DNA of 64,000 nt from Pandoraea cepalis (GTDB lineage: Bacteria > Pseudomonadota > Gammaproteobacteria > Burkholderiales > Burkholderiaceae): assembly GCF_902459665.1 (NCBI RefSeq), contig NZ_CABPSL010000015.1, forward strand, positions 62,001 to 126,000, given 5' to 3'. The notes under the pieces were generated by a model. It searched no databases, was not told the origin of the DNA, and saw only the letters and a program-made list of their open reading frames with translations. The number at the start of each line of letters is the position of its first letter. The first letter of the stretch is position 1. Position numbers and translations under genes: made by a program. Below are positions 52,820-62,705 of this stretch, piece by piece.

Positions 52820-55588
52820 ATGAACAAGCACCTTCACTCGCGCCGCAAGCAGCGCGGCTTCGTCGAACGCTCGACATCCTCAGACTTGCCGCCCGTCGGC
52901 CCCGACGTCGTTGCCCGGCTCGCCAATGAACCGCTGCAGGACGTCCTGCACACCCTCGACACCGACCTGAAAGGGCTCACGCTCGCCGACGTCGGTCAGC
53001 GCCAGACACGCTACGGCCCTAACGAAATCGCGCACGACAAGCCGCCGCACTGGGCGGTGCAATTGTTCGGCGCCTTCAAGAACCCCTTCGTGATGGTCCT
53101 GCTGGCGCTCGCCACCGTCAGCTATTTCACCGACGTCTACTTCGCCGACGTCTACTTCGCCGATCCGGGCGATGAAGACTACATGGGCATCTCCATCCTG
53201 CTCACGATGGTGACGATCAGCGGCCTGTTGCGCTTTTTCTCCGAGTTCCGGTCGCTGCGCGCGGCCGAGAAGCTCAAGGCGATGGTGCGCACCACGGCCA
53301 GCGTTCGCCGCCGTGTGACGGCGACGGGCGAGCCGGAGCGTCACGAGGTCGCCATGCGCGAGCTGGTCGTGGGCGACATCGTGACGCTCCAGGCGGGCGA
53401 CATGATCCCGGCTGACCTGCGATTGATCGAATCGCGCGACCTGTTCATCAGTCAGGCGGTCCTCACGGGCGAAGCGCTGCCCGTCGAGAAGTACGACACG
53501 CTGGGTGCCGTCGCGCAAAAGTCCGCCGAAACGACGGCCGGGCAGGGCAATGCGAACCTGCTCGATCTGTCCAATATCTGCTTCATGGGCACAAACGTGG
53601 TCAGCGGCACGGCCACCGGCGTGGTCGTCGCCACGGCGGGCGACACGTATTTCGGCGCGCTGGCAACGAACGTAGTGAGTCACAAGCGGGTCGAGACGAG
53701 CTTCGATCGCGGCGTGAATAGCGTGAGCTGGCTGCTCATTCGCTTCATGCTGGTGATGGTGCCGGTCGTCTTCATGATCAACGGTCTGACCAAGGGCGAC
53801 TGGGTGAGCGCGCTGACGTTCGCGCTGGCCGTGGCCGTCGGTCTGACGCCGGAAATGCTGCCGATGATCGTGAGCGCCAACCTGGCGCGCGGCGCCATGG
53901 CGATGTCGCGCCGCAAGGTGGTCGTCAAGCGCCTGAACTCGGTGCAGAACTTCGGTGCCATGGACGTGCTGTGCACCGACAAGACTGGCACGCTTACGCA
54001 GGACCGCATCATTCTCGAACAACATCTCGATGTGGCGGGCGACGAGCGCGAAGACGTGTTGCGTCTGGGCTGGCTCAACAGCTATCACCAGAGTGGCCAG
54101 CGCAACCTGATCGATGTCGCGATCATCCGCCGTGCCAACGAGATCGGCGAGGCGGTGCAACCGCGCGACTTCGCCAAGATCGACGAATTGCCGTTCGACT
54201 TTGTGCGCCGGCGTCTGTCGGTGGTGGTGGCCGACGCGCACGGCGAGCACCTGATGATTACCAAGGGCGCCGTCGAGGAGATGCTGTCCGTCTCCACGCA
54301 CGTGCAGACCCCCCAGGGCGTGCGCGCGCTCGACGATACGGCCCGTGCCATCCTGCTGGCGCGCGCCGAGGCGTACAACGCCGACGGGTTCCGCGTGCTC
54401 GTCGTGGCGACGCGCGACATCCCGGCAAGCGAGACGAAGACGCAGTACAAGACGTCCGACGAAGCGGGGCTGACGGTCTGCGGCTTCCTGACCTTCCTCG
54501 ATCCGCCCAAGGACTCGGCCGCCCCGGCCATTGCCGCCTTGCGCGAGCATGGCGTGACGGTGAAGGTGCTGACCGGCGACAACCCGATCGTCACGATCAA
54601 CGTGTGCCGTCAGGTCGGCCTGGAACCCGGCACGCCGCTGCTCGGCACGGACATCGAGCCGATGGACGACGCCACGCTGCGCGAGGCGGTCGGTCGCACG
54701 ACTGTGTTCGCCAAGCTCGCACCGCTGCACAAGGCGCGCGTGGTCAAGGCCCTGCAGGCCAACGGTCACACGGTGGGCTTCCTGGGCGACGGCATTAACG
54801 ACGCCCCGGCGCTGCGCGATGCCGACGTCGGCATCTCGGTGGATACCGGTGCCGATATCGCCAAGGAAACCGCCGATATCATCCTGCTCGAAAAGAGCCT
54901 GATGGTGCTGGAGGAGGGCGTCATCAAGGGCCGCGAGACCTTCGGCAACATCCTCAAGTACCTGAACATGACGGCCAGCTCGAACTTCGGCAACGTGTTC
55001 TCGGTGCTGGTGGCGAGCGCATTCCTGCCGTGGCAGCCGATGCTCGCGATGCAATTGCTCGTGCAGAACCTCGTGTACGACATCTCGCAGATGTTCCTGC
55101 CATGGGATCGCATGGATCCGGAATTCCTCAAGAAGCCGCGCAAGTGGGACGCGGGCAACATCCGGCGCTTCATGCTGTGGCTCGGACCGACCTCGTCGGT
55201 GTTCGATATCACGACCTATGCGCTGATGTGGACGGTGTTCGGTGCGGGCGCGCTGTATCACGCGCATGGCGGCGATGCGGGGCAGGTCATCATGAACTCG
55301 GGCTGGTTCGTCGAAGGGTTGGTGTCGCAGACGCTGGTCGTTCACTTGCTGCGCACGCAGAAGATCCCGTTCCTGCAAAGCACGCCGGCGCTGCCGATCA
55401 TGCTGTCGACGACGGTGGCGATCGCGCTGGCCTGCTGGCTGCCGTATTCGCCGTTTGCCGAAGCGCTGGGCTTCGTGGCCCTGCCGGGGACGTACTTCTA
55501 CTGGCTCGCCGCGACCATGCTCGGCTACATCGCCCTCGCCCAAGTGGTGAAGACGATCTACATCCGCCGCTTTGGCCGCTGGTTCTGA
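52820..55588 (+). CDS. mgtA: Magnesium-translocating P-type ATPase
   Basis: The 922-residue P3B-type ATPase imports Mg2+. It shows the N-terminal cytoplasmic part, the actuator segment VLTGEALPVEK, the phosphorylation site D387 in DKTGTLTQD, the hinge GFLGDGINDAPALRDADVGISVD and C-terminal membrane segments including MLAMQLLVQNLVYDISQ. Length matches MgtA (~900). A 15-base tandem duplication (53132-53161) repeats DVYFA in the first extracytoplasmic loop. The start follows CAGGAAT. The hairpin-rich leader suggests control by Mg2+ at RNA level. Confidence 0.95.
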   Translation: MNKHLHSRRKQRGFVERSTSSDLPPVGPDVVARLANEPLQDVLHTLDTDLKGLTLADVGQRQTRYGPNEIAHDKPPHWAVQLFGAFKNPFVMVLLALATVSYFTDVYFADVYFADPGDEDYMGISILLTMVTISGLLRFFSEFRSLRAAEKLKAMVRTTASVRRRVTATGEPERHEVAMRELVVGDIVTLQAGDMIPADLRLIESRDLFISQAVLTGEALPVEKYDTLGAVAQKSAETTAGQGNANLLDLSNICFMGTNVVSGTATGVVVATAGDTYFGALATNVVSHKRVETSFDRGVNSVSWLLIRFMLVMVPVVFMINGLTKGDWVSALTFALAVAVGLTPEMLPMIVSANLARGAMAMSRRKVVVKRLNSVQNFGAMDVLCTDKTGTLTQDRIILEQHLDVAGDEREDVLRLGWLNSYHQSGQRNLIDVAIIRRANEIGEAVQPRDFAKIDELPFDFVRRRLSVVVADAHGEHLMITKGAVEEMLSVSTHVQTPQGVRALDDTARAILLARAEAYNADGFRVLVVATRDIPASETKTQYKTSDEAGLTVCGFLTFLDPPKDSAAPAIAALREHGVTVKVLTGDNPIVTINVCRQVGLEPGTPLLGTDIEPMDDATLREAVGRTTVFAKLAPLHKARVVKALQANGHTVGFLGDGINDAPALRDADVGISVDTGADIAKETADIILLEKSLMVLEEGVIKGRETFGNILKYLNMTASSNFGNVFSVLVASAFLPWQPMLAMQLLVQNLVYDISQMFLPWDRMDPEFLKKPRKWDAGNIRRFMLWLGPTSSVFDITTYALMWTVFGAGALYHAHGGDAGQVIMNSGWFVEGLVSQTLVVHLLRTQKIPFLQSTPALPIMLSTTVAIALACWLPYSPFAEALGFVALPGTYFYWLAATMLGYIALAQVVKTIYIRRFGRWF

Positions 55589-55649
55589 TCGGGTATCGGC
55601 CGCGTCAGCCGAGACGGCCGAATCATTACCGCCATTGATTTCATACAAC

Positions 55650-55673
55650 GCTCCCGCCCGGCCGGGCGGGAGC
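55650..55673. terminator. 24-base perfect palindrome after mgtA
   Basis: GCTCCCGCCCGG (55650-55661) is immediately followed by its inverse complement CCGGGCGGGAGC (55662-55673). It lies about 60 bases after the mgtA stop. It should form a very stable hairpin and probably ends the mgtA transcript, though no T-run follows. Confidence 0.6.
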
Positions 55674-55742
55674 CGACAATCACACACGCCCGCCCCGCCG
55701 CTCGCCGTGCCGGGGCGGCACACGTAAGCAAGAGAACGACTC

Positions 55743-56477
55743 ATGAAGAAGCAACTGATGTCTCTGGCGCTGCTCTGTCCGCTCAGCGCCTTCGCTGCCC
55801 ATCCGCTGGTGTCCGACGATACCGGCACACAGGGCGACGGCAACTGGCAGTTCGAGACCAATGGCGAAGTGACGTCCAAGCAGCCGGAAATCGGCCGCCA
55901 GACGCTCTGGAACAGCACGCTCACCCGAGGGGTGGGAGAGACGCTCGATCTGTATGTCGACGTGCCCTATACGCACCTTCAAAACCGCTCGGACGCCGCA
56001 GGCAATGGTGTCGGCGATGTGGAGACGGGCGCCAAGTGGCGGATGTACGACGACGGGGCGTTCAGCATCGGCCTCAAGCCGTACCTGAGCTTTCCGACGG
56101 GCAACGACCAGCGCGGGCTTGGCAGCGGTCGGGTGAACGCCGGGGCGACCTTGCTCACGCAATACGAGATCGACAAATGGACGTTTCTGTTCAACGCCGG
56201 GGCCGCTTATCAGCCGAACCGCCAAGGCGATCGCCAGTCATTGTGGAAGGTTTCAGGGGCGGTGCTGTATCGCGTGTTGCCGACAACGCAGCTTATTCTG
56301 GATGTGGGCGCTTCGCAGAACCCCGACTTCACGCAGCGGACGCACCCGGCGTTCATGATTCTCGGTGCGATTTACAGCCCGAAGTCGTGGCTGGATCTGG
56401 ACGTCGGCTATCGACGCGGCCTCAATCCGCAGACGTATGACTATTCCTGGATGGGCGGGATGACCGTGCGCTGGTAA
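55743..56477 (+). CDS. MetA-pathway family outer-membrane beta-barrel-like protein
   Basis: A short signal peptide (MKKQLMSLALLCPLSAFA-AH) precedes a beta-rich chain with the PF13557 'MetA-pathway of phenol degradation' features (HPLVSDDTGTQGDGNWQFETNGE, then alternating-hydrophobicity strands) and a C-terminal Trp typical of outer-membrane barrels. It has 244 residues. Function is poorly defined; related proteins are proposed to form outer-membrane channels. It lies downstream of mgtA but behind a strong palindrome, so it likely has its own transcript. Confidence 0.8.
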   Translation: MKKQLMSLALLCPLSAFAAHPLVSDDTGTQGDGNWQFETNGEVTSKQPEIGRQTLWNSTLTRGVGETLDLYVDVPYTHLQNRSDAAGNGVGDVETGAKWRMYDDGAFSIGLKPYLSFPTGNDQRGLGSGRVNAGATLLTQYEIDKWTFLFNAGAAYQPNRQGDRQSLWKVSGAVLYRVLPTTQLILDVGASQNPDFTQRTHPAFMILGAIYSPKSWLDLDVGYRRGLNPQTYDYSWMGGMTVRW

Positions 56478-56579
56478 GGCGAACCGCCGTTCGGTCCGCC
56501 GGCGAGACGAGCCACGCTGGGGTGCGGCGGCGCATCGGGAAATGCCGCCGTCGGGGAGCGGGCAAGGAGTGGGGTGATA

Positions 56580-56607
56580 ACTTTGCAGTATAATTTTTTT
56601 TCAAAGT
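56580..56607. promoter_or_regulatory. MarR promoter with flanking inverted repeat
   Basis: A consensus -10 TATAAT (56589-56594) is enclosed by ACTTTG (56580-56585) and CAAAGT (56602-56607). An inverted repeat around the -10 box, about 40-70 bases before the MarR gene, is the usual layout of an autorepression site. Confidence 0.6.
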
Positions 56608-56647
56608 CATTGTCCGGGCGCGCTGCGTCGCTTACTTGCTTTCTTCC

Positions 56648-57190
56648 ATGCCCAAATCGTCGCCGTCCAAGGCGCTCACCGTTACCAATCCGGCCTGTCT
56701 CATCGACGGTTCCGACACCGAATTCCGGCATCTGATCAATGGTCTGTTGCCGTTCGCCGCGCGCCTGCTGTCCGTGCGCGACGGCTTTGGCAGCCTGATC
56801 GGCCTGACCGGCATTCAATACTCGCTGCTGCAGTCGGTCGTGCACCTGTCGTCGCTCGCGGATGTCACCGTCAATCAACTGGCGGACCATCTGCACCTGT
56901 CCGGGGCCTTCGTGACCATCGAGACGAACAAGCTCAAGGCGCTCAAGCTGATCGACAAGCGTCAGAACCCGGAAGACCGGCGCAAGATGAGCCTGACGGT
57001 GACGGCCGCCGGTGCCAAACTGCTCCACGAACTGACACCATCGCAGCAACGCATCAACGACGTGCTGTTCGACGGCGTGACGCGCACCGAATTCAAGGTG
57101 CTGTGCGCCGTGGTCGATCGGCTCGTTGCCAACGGCGACCGCGCCACGCTCGATCTGGGGCACCAGTTGGCGACGCGCGACAAGCGCTAG
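56648..57190 (+). CDS. MarR-family transcriptional regulator
   Basis: The 180-residue protein carries a winged helix (LTGIQYSLLQSVVHLSSLADVTVNQLADHLHLSGAFVTIETNKLKALKLIDKRQNPEDRRKMSLTVTAAG), with the conserved wing motif NPEDRRKMSL. The ATG at 56648 is preferred over a TTG at 56636. Its own promoter carries an inverted repeat. The target is unknown; the HpaBC-like operon 1.7 kb away is one candidate, since MarR proteins often control aromatic catabolism. Confidence 0.88.
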   Translation: MPKSSPSKALTVTNPACLIDGSDTEFRHLINGLLPFAARLLSVRDGFGSLIGLTGIQYSLLQSVVHLSSLADVTVNQLADHLHLSGAFVTIETNKLKALKLIDKRQNPEDRRKMSLTVTAAGAKLLHELTPSQQRINDVLFDGVTRTEFKVLCAVVDRLVANGDRATLDLGHQLATRDKR

Positions 57191-57212
57191 GCGCAGCACA
57201 CCCTGGCCTCGC

Positions 57213-58445
57213 TCAGTGCGCGGCCCACTGGATCGTGTTCAGATCGACGCCATCCTGATACATATCCCATAGCGGACTCATCTCGCGCAACTTGCCGACG
57301 GTGCCGCGCACCTGCTCGATCACGCTGTCCACTTCCGCCTCGGTCGAGAAGCGTCCCAACGTGAAGCGGATCGAGCTGTGTGCGAGTTCGTCGCTGCGCC
57401 CGAGCGCCCGCAGCACGAAAGACGGTTCGAGCGAGGCCGACGTGCACGCCGAGCCCGACGACACCGCCACGCCCTTGATACCCATGATGAGCGATTCACC
57501 TTCCACGAAGTTGAAGCTCACGTTCAGGTTGTGCGGCACGCGACGTGTCATGTCGCCATTGACGTACACCTCTTCCATCGTCTGCAGGCCCGCCAGCAGA
57601 CGGTCGCGCAGCACGCGAACGCGCGCGGCCTCCGCCGCCAGTTCGCACTTTGCCAGCCGGAACGCTTCGCCCATCCCCACGATCTGATGCGTCGGCAACG
57701 TGCCTGAGCGCATGCCGCGTTCATGTCCGCCGCCGTGGATCTGTGCCTCGATACGAATGCGCGGCTTGCGGCGCACGTACAGCGCGCCAATGCCTTTCGG
57801 GCCGTAGAGCTTGTGGGCGGTGACCGTCATCAGATCGACTTTCAACGTTTGCAGGTCGATCGGAATCTTGCCCGCGGCCTGCACGGCGTCGCAGTGAAAC
57901 ACGATGCCGCGCTCGCGGCACAACTCGCCTATCTCCGCGATGGGCTGAATCACGCCAATTTCATTGTTGACCATCATCACCGACACCAGGATGGTGTCTG
58001 GGCGCAGGGCGGCGCGCACCGTCTCGACGGTAATCAACCCGTCCTCCTGCACGTCGAGATAGGTGACCTCGAATCCTTGCCGTTCCAGCTCGCGCAGGGT
58101 ATCGAGCACCGCCTTGTGCTCCGTCTTCACGCTGATGATGTGCTTGCCCTTGCCACTGTAAAAGCTCGCGGCGCCCTTGATCGCGAGGTTGTTGCCTTCG
58201 GTCGCGCCCGACGTCCAGACGATCTCGCGCGGATCGGCCCCGAGGAGCGCGGCGACATGCTCGCGCGCGGTTTCCACGGCTTCCTCGGCCGTCCAGCCGT
58301 AGCTATGGCTGCGTGAGGCCGGATTGCCGAAATTGACGTTCAGGTACGGCACCATGGTCTCGACCACGCGCGGATCGACCGGGGTCGTTGCACTGTAGTC
58401 CATGTAGATGGGGGCTTCGAAAAGCGACGGCGTGATCGACGGCAT
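57213..58445 (-). CDS. iscS: Cysteine desulfurase, IscS type
   Basis: The 410-residue PLP enzyme is nearly collinear with E. coli Isc[35 protein letters not shown]212 in [41 protein letters not shown], and the catalytic loop cysteine C334 in [21 protein letters not shown]. It supplies sulfur for Fe-S clusters and tRNA thiolation. Unlike the usual iscRSUA operon it stands alone here, so it may be a second copy. The C-terminal [22 protein letters not shown], which contacts IscU in E. coli, is kept. Confidence 0.92.
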   Translation of the reverse strand: MPSITPSLFEAPIYMDYSATTPVDPRVVETMVPYLNVNFGNPASRSHSYGWTAEEAVETAREHVAALLGADPREIVWTSGATEGNNLAIKGAASFYSGKGKHIISVKTEHKAVLDTLRELERQGFEVTYLDVQEDGLITVETVRAALRPDTILVSVMMVNNEIGVIQPIAEIGELCRERGIVFHCDAVQAAGKIPIDLQTLKVDLMTVTAHKLYGPKGIGALYVRRKPRIRIEAQIHGGGHERGMRSGTLPTHQIVGMGEAFRLAKCELAAEAARVRVLRDRLLAGLQTMEEVYVNGDMTRRVPHNLNVSFNFVEGESLIMGIKGVAVSSGSACTSASLEPSFVLRALGRSDELAHSSIRFTLGRFSTEAEVDSVIEQVRGTVGKLREMSPLWDMYQDGVDLNTIQWAAH

Positions 58446-58860
58446 AGGGGACTCCGAATCGTCCGGTGGACATCATGAATTGCGGCCGAGTGTAGCACCG
58501 CGTGTCTCGCGTTTCGTCCTCTCCCACATTGAAAAAAGGGTTTCATGCGGTCGGTTTTGGCGGTCGTTTGCCTCGGGTAAACGCGATAGGTTGTGCGCAA
58601 TGCAGTGGTACATCGCGGCCGGAAATTTCGTTGAAAACCCAATGCCATCAAGGCTTCTGCCCGTCTTTTGTGCGTCAACGCACCATCGAGATGCCCATGC
58701 ACCGATACCGCTCTCAGGGTTTACCTTGCTTGATTAGCTAATTTTGTTAACGTTCAATAATGACTAACAAACAAAGCTAAGTGAAAAAGATGGTTGGGTG
58801 GGTGAGGCGATGACGTCGAGATCGCTTCACCCGTCTGGCCGGCTTTCAAAGGAGGTAGCC
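58446..58860. promoter_or_regulatory. Divergent promoter region of iscS and the HpaC/HpaB-like operon
   Basis: No gene is supported in these 415 bases. The right part is AT-rich and holds the perfect palindrome ATTAGCTAAT (58733-58742) followed by GTTAAC (58746-58751). These are candidate operator half-sites for the monooxygenase operon. An AAGGAGG ribosome-binding site closes the region. Confidence 0.45.
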
Positions 58861-59379
58861 GTGAACCAGGTATCGACCGCAGTGCCGACTCAGGAGGACG
58901 AGGCGCGACAGTTTCGTCGCACGCTCGCCATGTTCGCCACCGGCGTGGCTGTCATCACCGCGCCGCGTGCCGAAGGGCCGCCCGTCGGCATCACCGTGGC
59001 GTCGTTCAATTCGGTCTCGCTGGCGCCGCCGCTGATCCTGTTCAGCGTCGATCGGCGCTGTCTGAGCCTCGGCGACCTGTGCGCCGCGGGGCGCTACACC
59101 GTGAACGTGCTGGACGAGAGCCAGCGCGAGACATCGAACCGCTTCGCCGCCGCCCGCGGCAACAAATGGGACGGCGTGAGTTTCGACGGGGTCGGCATTG
59201 GCCGTCTGCCGGGCGCGCTGGCCGCCTTCGAATGCGAGGCGCACGCCCAGCACGACGGCGGCGATCACGTGATTTTTGTCGGACGCGTGGTGCGCCATAC
59301 GGCGCGGCACGACGGCCGTCCGCTTATTTTCTTCGGCGGGCAGTACCGCTCGCTCGACCCCACGCCGGTCGCGGCGTGA
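58861..59379 (+). CDS. Flavin reductase (HpaC-like), small component of a two-component monooxygenase
   Basis: The flavin-reductase-domain protein has 172 residues from the GTG at 58861, which follows AAAGGAGG. EARQFRRTLAMFATGVAVITAP, PVGITVASFNSVSLAPPLILFSVDRRCLS and HVIFVGRVVRH are typical. It reduces FAD or FMN with NAD(P)H and releases it to the oxygenase. The oxygenase gene follows after 26 bases. It is usual in length for HpaC. Confidence 0.9.
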   Translation: MNQVSTAVPTQEDEARQFRRTLAMFATGVAVITAPRAEGPPVGITVASFNSVSLAPPLILFSVDRRCLSLGDLCAAGRYTVNVLDESQRETSNRFAAARGNKWDGVSFDGVGIGRLPGALAAFECEAHAQHDGGDHVIFVGRVVRHTARHDGRPLIFFGGQYRSLDPTPVAA

Positions 59380-59405
59380 GTTTCCCAGGATTTCAGGAGA
59401 GAGTC

Positions 59406-60887
59406 ATGGTTAAGAACGGTAGTCAACATATCGGCCAATTGCGCGATGGCCGCGAGGTATACATCGACGGCAAGTCCGTGGGCGACGTGACCACCCATCC
59501 GGCGTTTCGCAACTCCATTCGCAGCTACGCAAGTCTGTACGATTTCCAGGCGCGTCCCGAGAACCTCGAGGCGATGACGTTCGCGTCGCCGGACACGGGC
59601 AATCGCGTCTCGCGCATCTGGCAATTGCCCACGAGCTACGGCGAGCTGGTGCAGCGCCGCGAGATGCTCGAAGCGTGGAGCGAACTGCATTACGGCTTCA
59701 TGGGGCGCTCGCCAGATCACGTGGCGTCATGCCTGTCGGGCATGGTCATGGGCATCGACGTCTTCGAACAATACGACACTCGGCGCGCGGGCGCGTTGCG
59801 AGACTACTACAAGTACGCCCGCGACAACGACCTGTTCCTGACCTACGTGATTGTCAATCCGCAGGCCAACCAGTCGAAAGCCGCCCACGAGCAGGAAGAC
59901 AAGTATCTTGCCGTCGGCATCGTAGATCAGGATCACGAGGGCATTACGGTGCGCGGCGCGAAGATGCTCGCCACCAGCGGCATCATGGCCAACGAGGTCT
60001 TTTGCAGTTGCATCCAGCCGCTCAAGGCAGGCGACGAGATGTACGCGCTGTCATTTGCCATTCCGATGAATTCCAAGGGCCTGCGTGTGTTGTCGCGCAA
60101 GTCGTACGAAGGCAACGCCACGTCGGTATTCGACAACCCGCTCGCGTCGCGCTTCGACGAAAACGACGCGGTGCTGTACTTCGACGACGTCAAAGTGCCG
60201 TGGGAGCGCATCTTCGTCGCCGGCGATACGGCCATGTGCGCGAAGCAGTTTCACGCCACGCCCGCCCATAGCTACCAGAACTACCAGTGCCAGGTGCGGC
60301 TGATGGTCAAGCTGCGCTTCCTTGTGGGCATCGCCTTGCGCATTACCGAAGTGAACGGCACCAACGCCTTTCCGCAAGTTCGCGAGACGCTGGGACAACT
60401 GGCAGCGGAGGCGGCGATGGTCGAGGCCTGGGTGCACGGCATGGAGGCGAAGGGCCACATGGAGAATGGCTACTACGTGCCGGACCGCGGCCTGCTCTAT
60501 GGCTCGCAGGTGCTCACGCAGCAGCTCTACACGAAGGTGCTCAGCACGCTTCGCGAACTGGCGGGCGGCGGCATGATCATGTTGCCGTCGAGCATTCACG
60601 ACTTCGAAAACCCGATGCTCGCCAGCATCATTGAGAAGACGCAGAAGTCGCCGGTGGTCGACGCGGAGGAACGGGTCAAGTTCTTCAAGCTCGCCTGGGA
60701 TGCTGTCGGCTCCGAGTTTGCGTCGCGCCACAACCAGTACGAGATGTTCTATGCCGGCGCCACTTTCGTGACCAAGGGCCACGCCTACCGCACGTACGAC
60801 TGGCCGAAGGCCACGCGTCTGGTTGACAACCTGCTCGGCACCTACTCGCTCTCGGACGAGATCGTCCGACAGCCGGTCGCGGCCTGA
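59406..60887 (+). CDS. 4-hydroxyphenylacetate 3-monooxygenase-family oxygenase (HpaB-like)
   Basis: The 493-residue FADH2-dependent aromatic hydroxylase of the HpaB family shows LRDGREVYIDGKSVGDVTTHPAFRNSIRSYASLYD, YYKYARDNDLFLTYVIVNPQANQSK, GAKMLATSGIMANEVF and the C-terminal GSEFASRHNQYEMFYAG. It would hydroxylate a phenolic or heteroaromatic ring in the cytoplasm using reduced flavin from the upstream protein. The ATG follows AGGAGAGAG. No homoprotocatechuate genes follow, so the substrate may differ from 4-hydroxyphenylacetate. Confidence 0.9.
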   Translation: MVKNGSQHIGQLRDGREVYIDGKSVGDVTTHPAFRNSIRSYASLYDFQARPENLEAMTFASPDTGNRVSRIWQLPTSYGELVQRREMLEAWSELHYGFMGRSPDHVASCLSGMVMGIDVFEQYDTRRAGALRDYYKYARDNDLFLTYVIVNPQANQSKAAHEQEDKYLAVGIVDQDHEGITVRGAKMLATSGIMANEVFCSCIQPLKAGDEMYALSFAIPMNSKGLRVLSRKSYEGNATSVFDNPLASRFDENDAVLYFDDVKVPWERIFVAGDTAMCAKQFHATPAHSYQNYQCQVRLMVKLRFLVGIALRITEVNGTNAFPQVRETLGQLAAEAAMVEAWVHGMEAKGHMENGYYVPDRGLLYGSQVLTQQLYTKVLSTLRELAGGGMIMLPSSIHDFENPMLASIIEKTQKSPVVDAEERVKFFKLAWDAVGSEFASRHNQYEMFYAGATFVTKGHAYRTYDWPKATRLVDNLLGTYSLSDEIVRQPVAA

Positions 60888-60960
60888 CCTACATCCACCT
60901 CCCCCTCCACACGACAACGGCATTACCCGCCACAGCCAGAGACACAGACAAGGAGTTCCC

Positions 60961-61341
60961 ATGGCGATCAACAAGCTGCATGACGAGTTTCACACCATCG
61001 ATATGAAGGACGGTTGGGAAGTGCCGCCGGGCTACCCACCGGGCATCGAACAGAAGATCCTCGCGGGCTCGCTCGACGAGCAGAATCGCGCGGGCAGCCG
61101 CACGCGCCTGTTGCGCTTCGCGCCGGGCATCTACACCAAGGCGCCGTTCGTGCATACCTATTGGGAAGAGGTCTACCTGGTCACGGGCGATCTGACGGTC
61201 GGCAACGACGCGCAGGGCGAGGGCGGCGAAGCATTCGCGCCGAACACCTATGCCTGCCGTCCGCCGGGTGCGTTTCATGGTCCGTTCAAGTCGAACGACG
61301 GCTGCCTGCTTCTCGAAATTCACTACTACGACCCGGCCTGA
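60961..61341 (+). CDS. Cupin-domain protein
   Basis: The 126-residue single-domain cupin shows motif 1 around FVHTYWEEVYLVTGDLTVG and motif 2 around YACRPPGAFHGPFKSNDGCLLLEIHYYD; the His/Glu metal ligands are partly kept (H in FVHTYWEE, H in AFHGPF). It starts behind ACAAGGAG. Small cupins in catabolic operons are often dioxygenases or isomerases, but function here is unknown. Confidence 0.82.
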   Translation: MAINKLHDEFHTIDMKDGWEVPPGYPPGIEQKILAGSLDEQNRAGSRTRLLRFAPGIYTKAPFVHTYWEEVYLVTGDLTVGNDAQGEGGEAFAPNTYACRPPGAFHGPFKSNDGCLLLEIHYYDPA

Positions 61342-61446
61342 CACGTTCAAGGCAGGGCATCGGGCGCGGCAGCCCTCAGGGCGTTGCCGCGCCTTCCGGA
61401 GACCGTTTCACCCACACGAACCTCTACAGGCTATCGGGAACACATC

Positions 61447-62688
61447 ATGGTTACGTTTCGCGCAAGTCGTATTACGTCAATGGCTGCACTGGCGCTTGCC
61501 GCCGCTCTCGCCACGCCCCTTGCCGCTCGGGCGCAGCCCGGCAAGATGAGCGACGGGGTGGTGAAGATCGGCGTGCTCACCGACATGTCGTCGATCTTCT
61601 CCGATATCGGCGGCAAGGGGTCAGTGATTGCCGCGCAAATGGCTGTCGACGACTTTGGCGGGAAGGTCAATGGCGTGCCGGTCAAGGTCATTTCGGCCGA
61701 CCATCAGAACAAGACCGACGTGGCGGCGACGATCGCCCGCGACTGGTTCGACAACCAGCACGTCGACGTGGTCGAGGATCTGTTGCCGTCGTCCGTGGCG
61801 CTGGCGGTCGCCAATGTCGCCAAGGCCAAGCATCGCATCGCCATCGTGACCGGCGCTGGCACCACGCGGCTGGTGAACGAGGACTGCTCGCCGTACACCG
61901 TTCAGTATTCGTACGATACCTATTCGTTTGCGTCGAACACAGTCAAGGCGATGACGCGCAGCGGCGACAACAGCTGGTATTTCCTCACGGTCGATTACGC
62001 GCTGGGCGCGTCGCTCGAGAAGGACGCCATCGACGCCCTGCAACACGCGAACGGCAAGGTCGTGGGTCGCGTCAAGCATCCGCTCAATTCGTCGGATCTG
62101 TCGTCGTACCTGCTTCAGGCGCAGGCGTCTCGCGCCAAGGTGATTGCGCTGGCCAACGCCGGGGCGGACACGGTCAACGCCATCAAGACGGCTCGCGAAT
62201 TCGGCATCAGCGGCCCGGGCAAGCAGAAACTCGCGGGGCTGCACATGTTCATCAGCGACATTCACAGCCTGGGGCTTGAGGCCGCGCAGGGCATGACGTT
62301 GACCACGGCCTTCTACTGGGACCGTGACGACGCGTCGCGTGCCTGGGCACAGCGCTTCTTCGCGAAAACCGGCAAGATGCCGACGCTCGTCCACGCCGGC
62401 ACTTACTCGTCGGTCATGCACTACCTGCAGGCCGTGCAGCGCACCGGCACCGACGATGCCGATACCGTCATGGCGTCGATGAAACAAGCGCCCGTCAATG
62501 ACTTCTTCGCCAAGGGCGGCCAGATTCGCCCGGACGGTCTGATGGTGCACGACATGTATCTCGTCGAAGTGAAGTCGCCCAAGGCGTCGACGAAGCCCTG
62601 GGATTACTACAAGGTTCTGCAGACGATCCCCGCCAACGAGGCATTCCGCCCGCTCGCCCAGAGCCAGTGTGCGTTCGTCAAGAAGTGA
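61447..62688 (+). CDS. ABC transporter substrate-binding protein, branched-chain type (LivK-like)
   Basis: The 413-residue protein has a signal peptide (SMAALALAAALATPLAARA-QP) and a type-1 binding fold (SDGVVKIGVLTDMSSIFSDIGGKGSVIAAQMAVDDF). It is a paralogue of the orphan protein at 9407-10666. Here the context is complete: a LivG-type ATPase gene begins 730 bases downstream. It probably captures the aromatic or amide substrate of the monooxygenase operon. Confidence 0.9.
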   Translation: MVTFRASRITSMAALALAAALATPLAARAQPGKMSDGVVKIGVLTDMSSIFSDIGGKGSVIAAQMAVDDFGGKVNGVPVKVISADHQNKTDVAATIARDWFDNQHVDVVEDLLPSSVALAVANVAKAKHRIAIVTGAGTTRLVNEDCSPYTVQYSYDTYSFASNTVKAMTRSGDNSWYFLTVDYALGASLEKDAIDALQHANGKVVGRVKHPLNSSDLSSYLLQAQASRAKVIALANAGADTVNAIKTAREFGISGPGKQKLAGLHMFISDIHSLGLEAAQGMTLTTAFYWDRDDASRAWAQRFFAKTGKMPTLVHAGTYSSVMHYLQAVQRTGTDDADTVMASMKQAPVNDFFAKGGQIRPDGLMVHDMYLVEVKSPKASTKPWDYYKVLQTIPANEAFRPLAQSQCAFVKK

Positions 62689-62705
62689 AGTCAGGTAGTC
62701 AGGCC

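Noticed and set aside
52880-55924. Long antisense frame of about 1000 codons over mgtA
   Set aside because: Same reason: the low-complexity Arg/His/Gln composition mirrors the sense codons, and mgtA is unambiguous.
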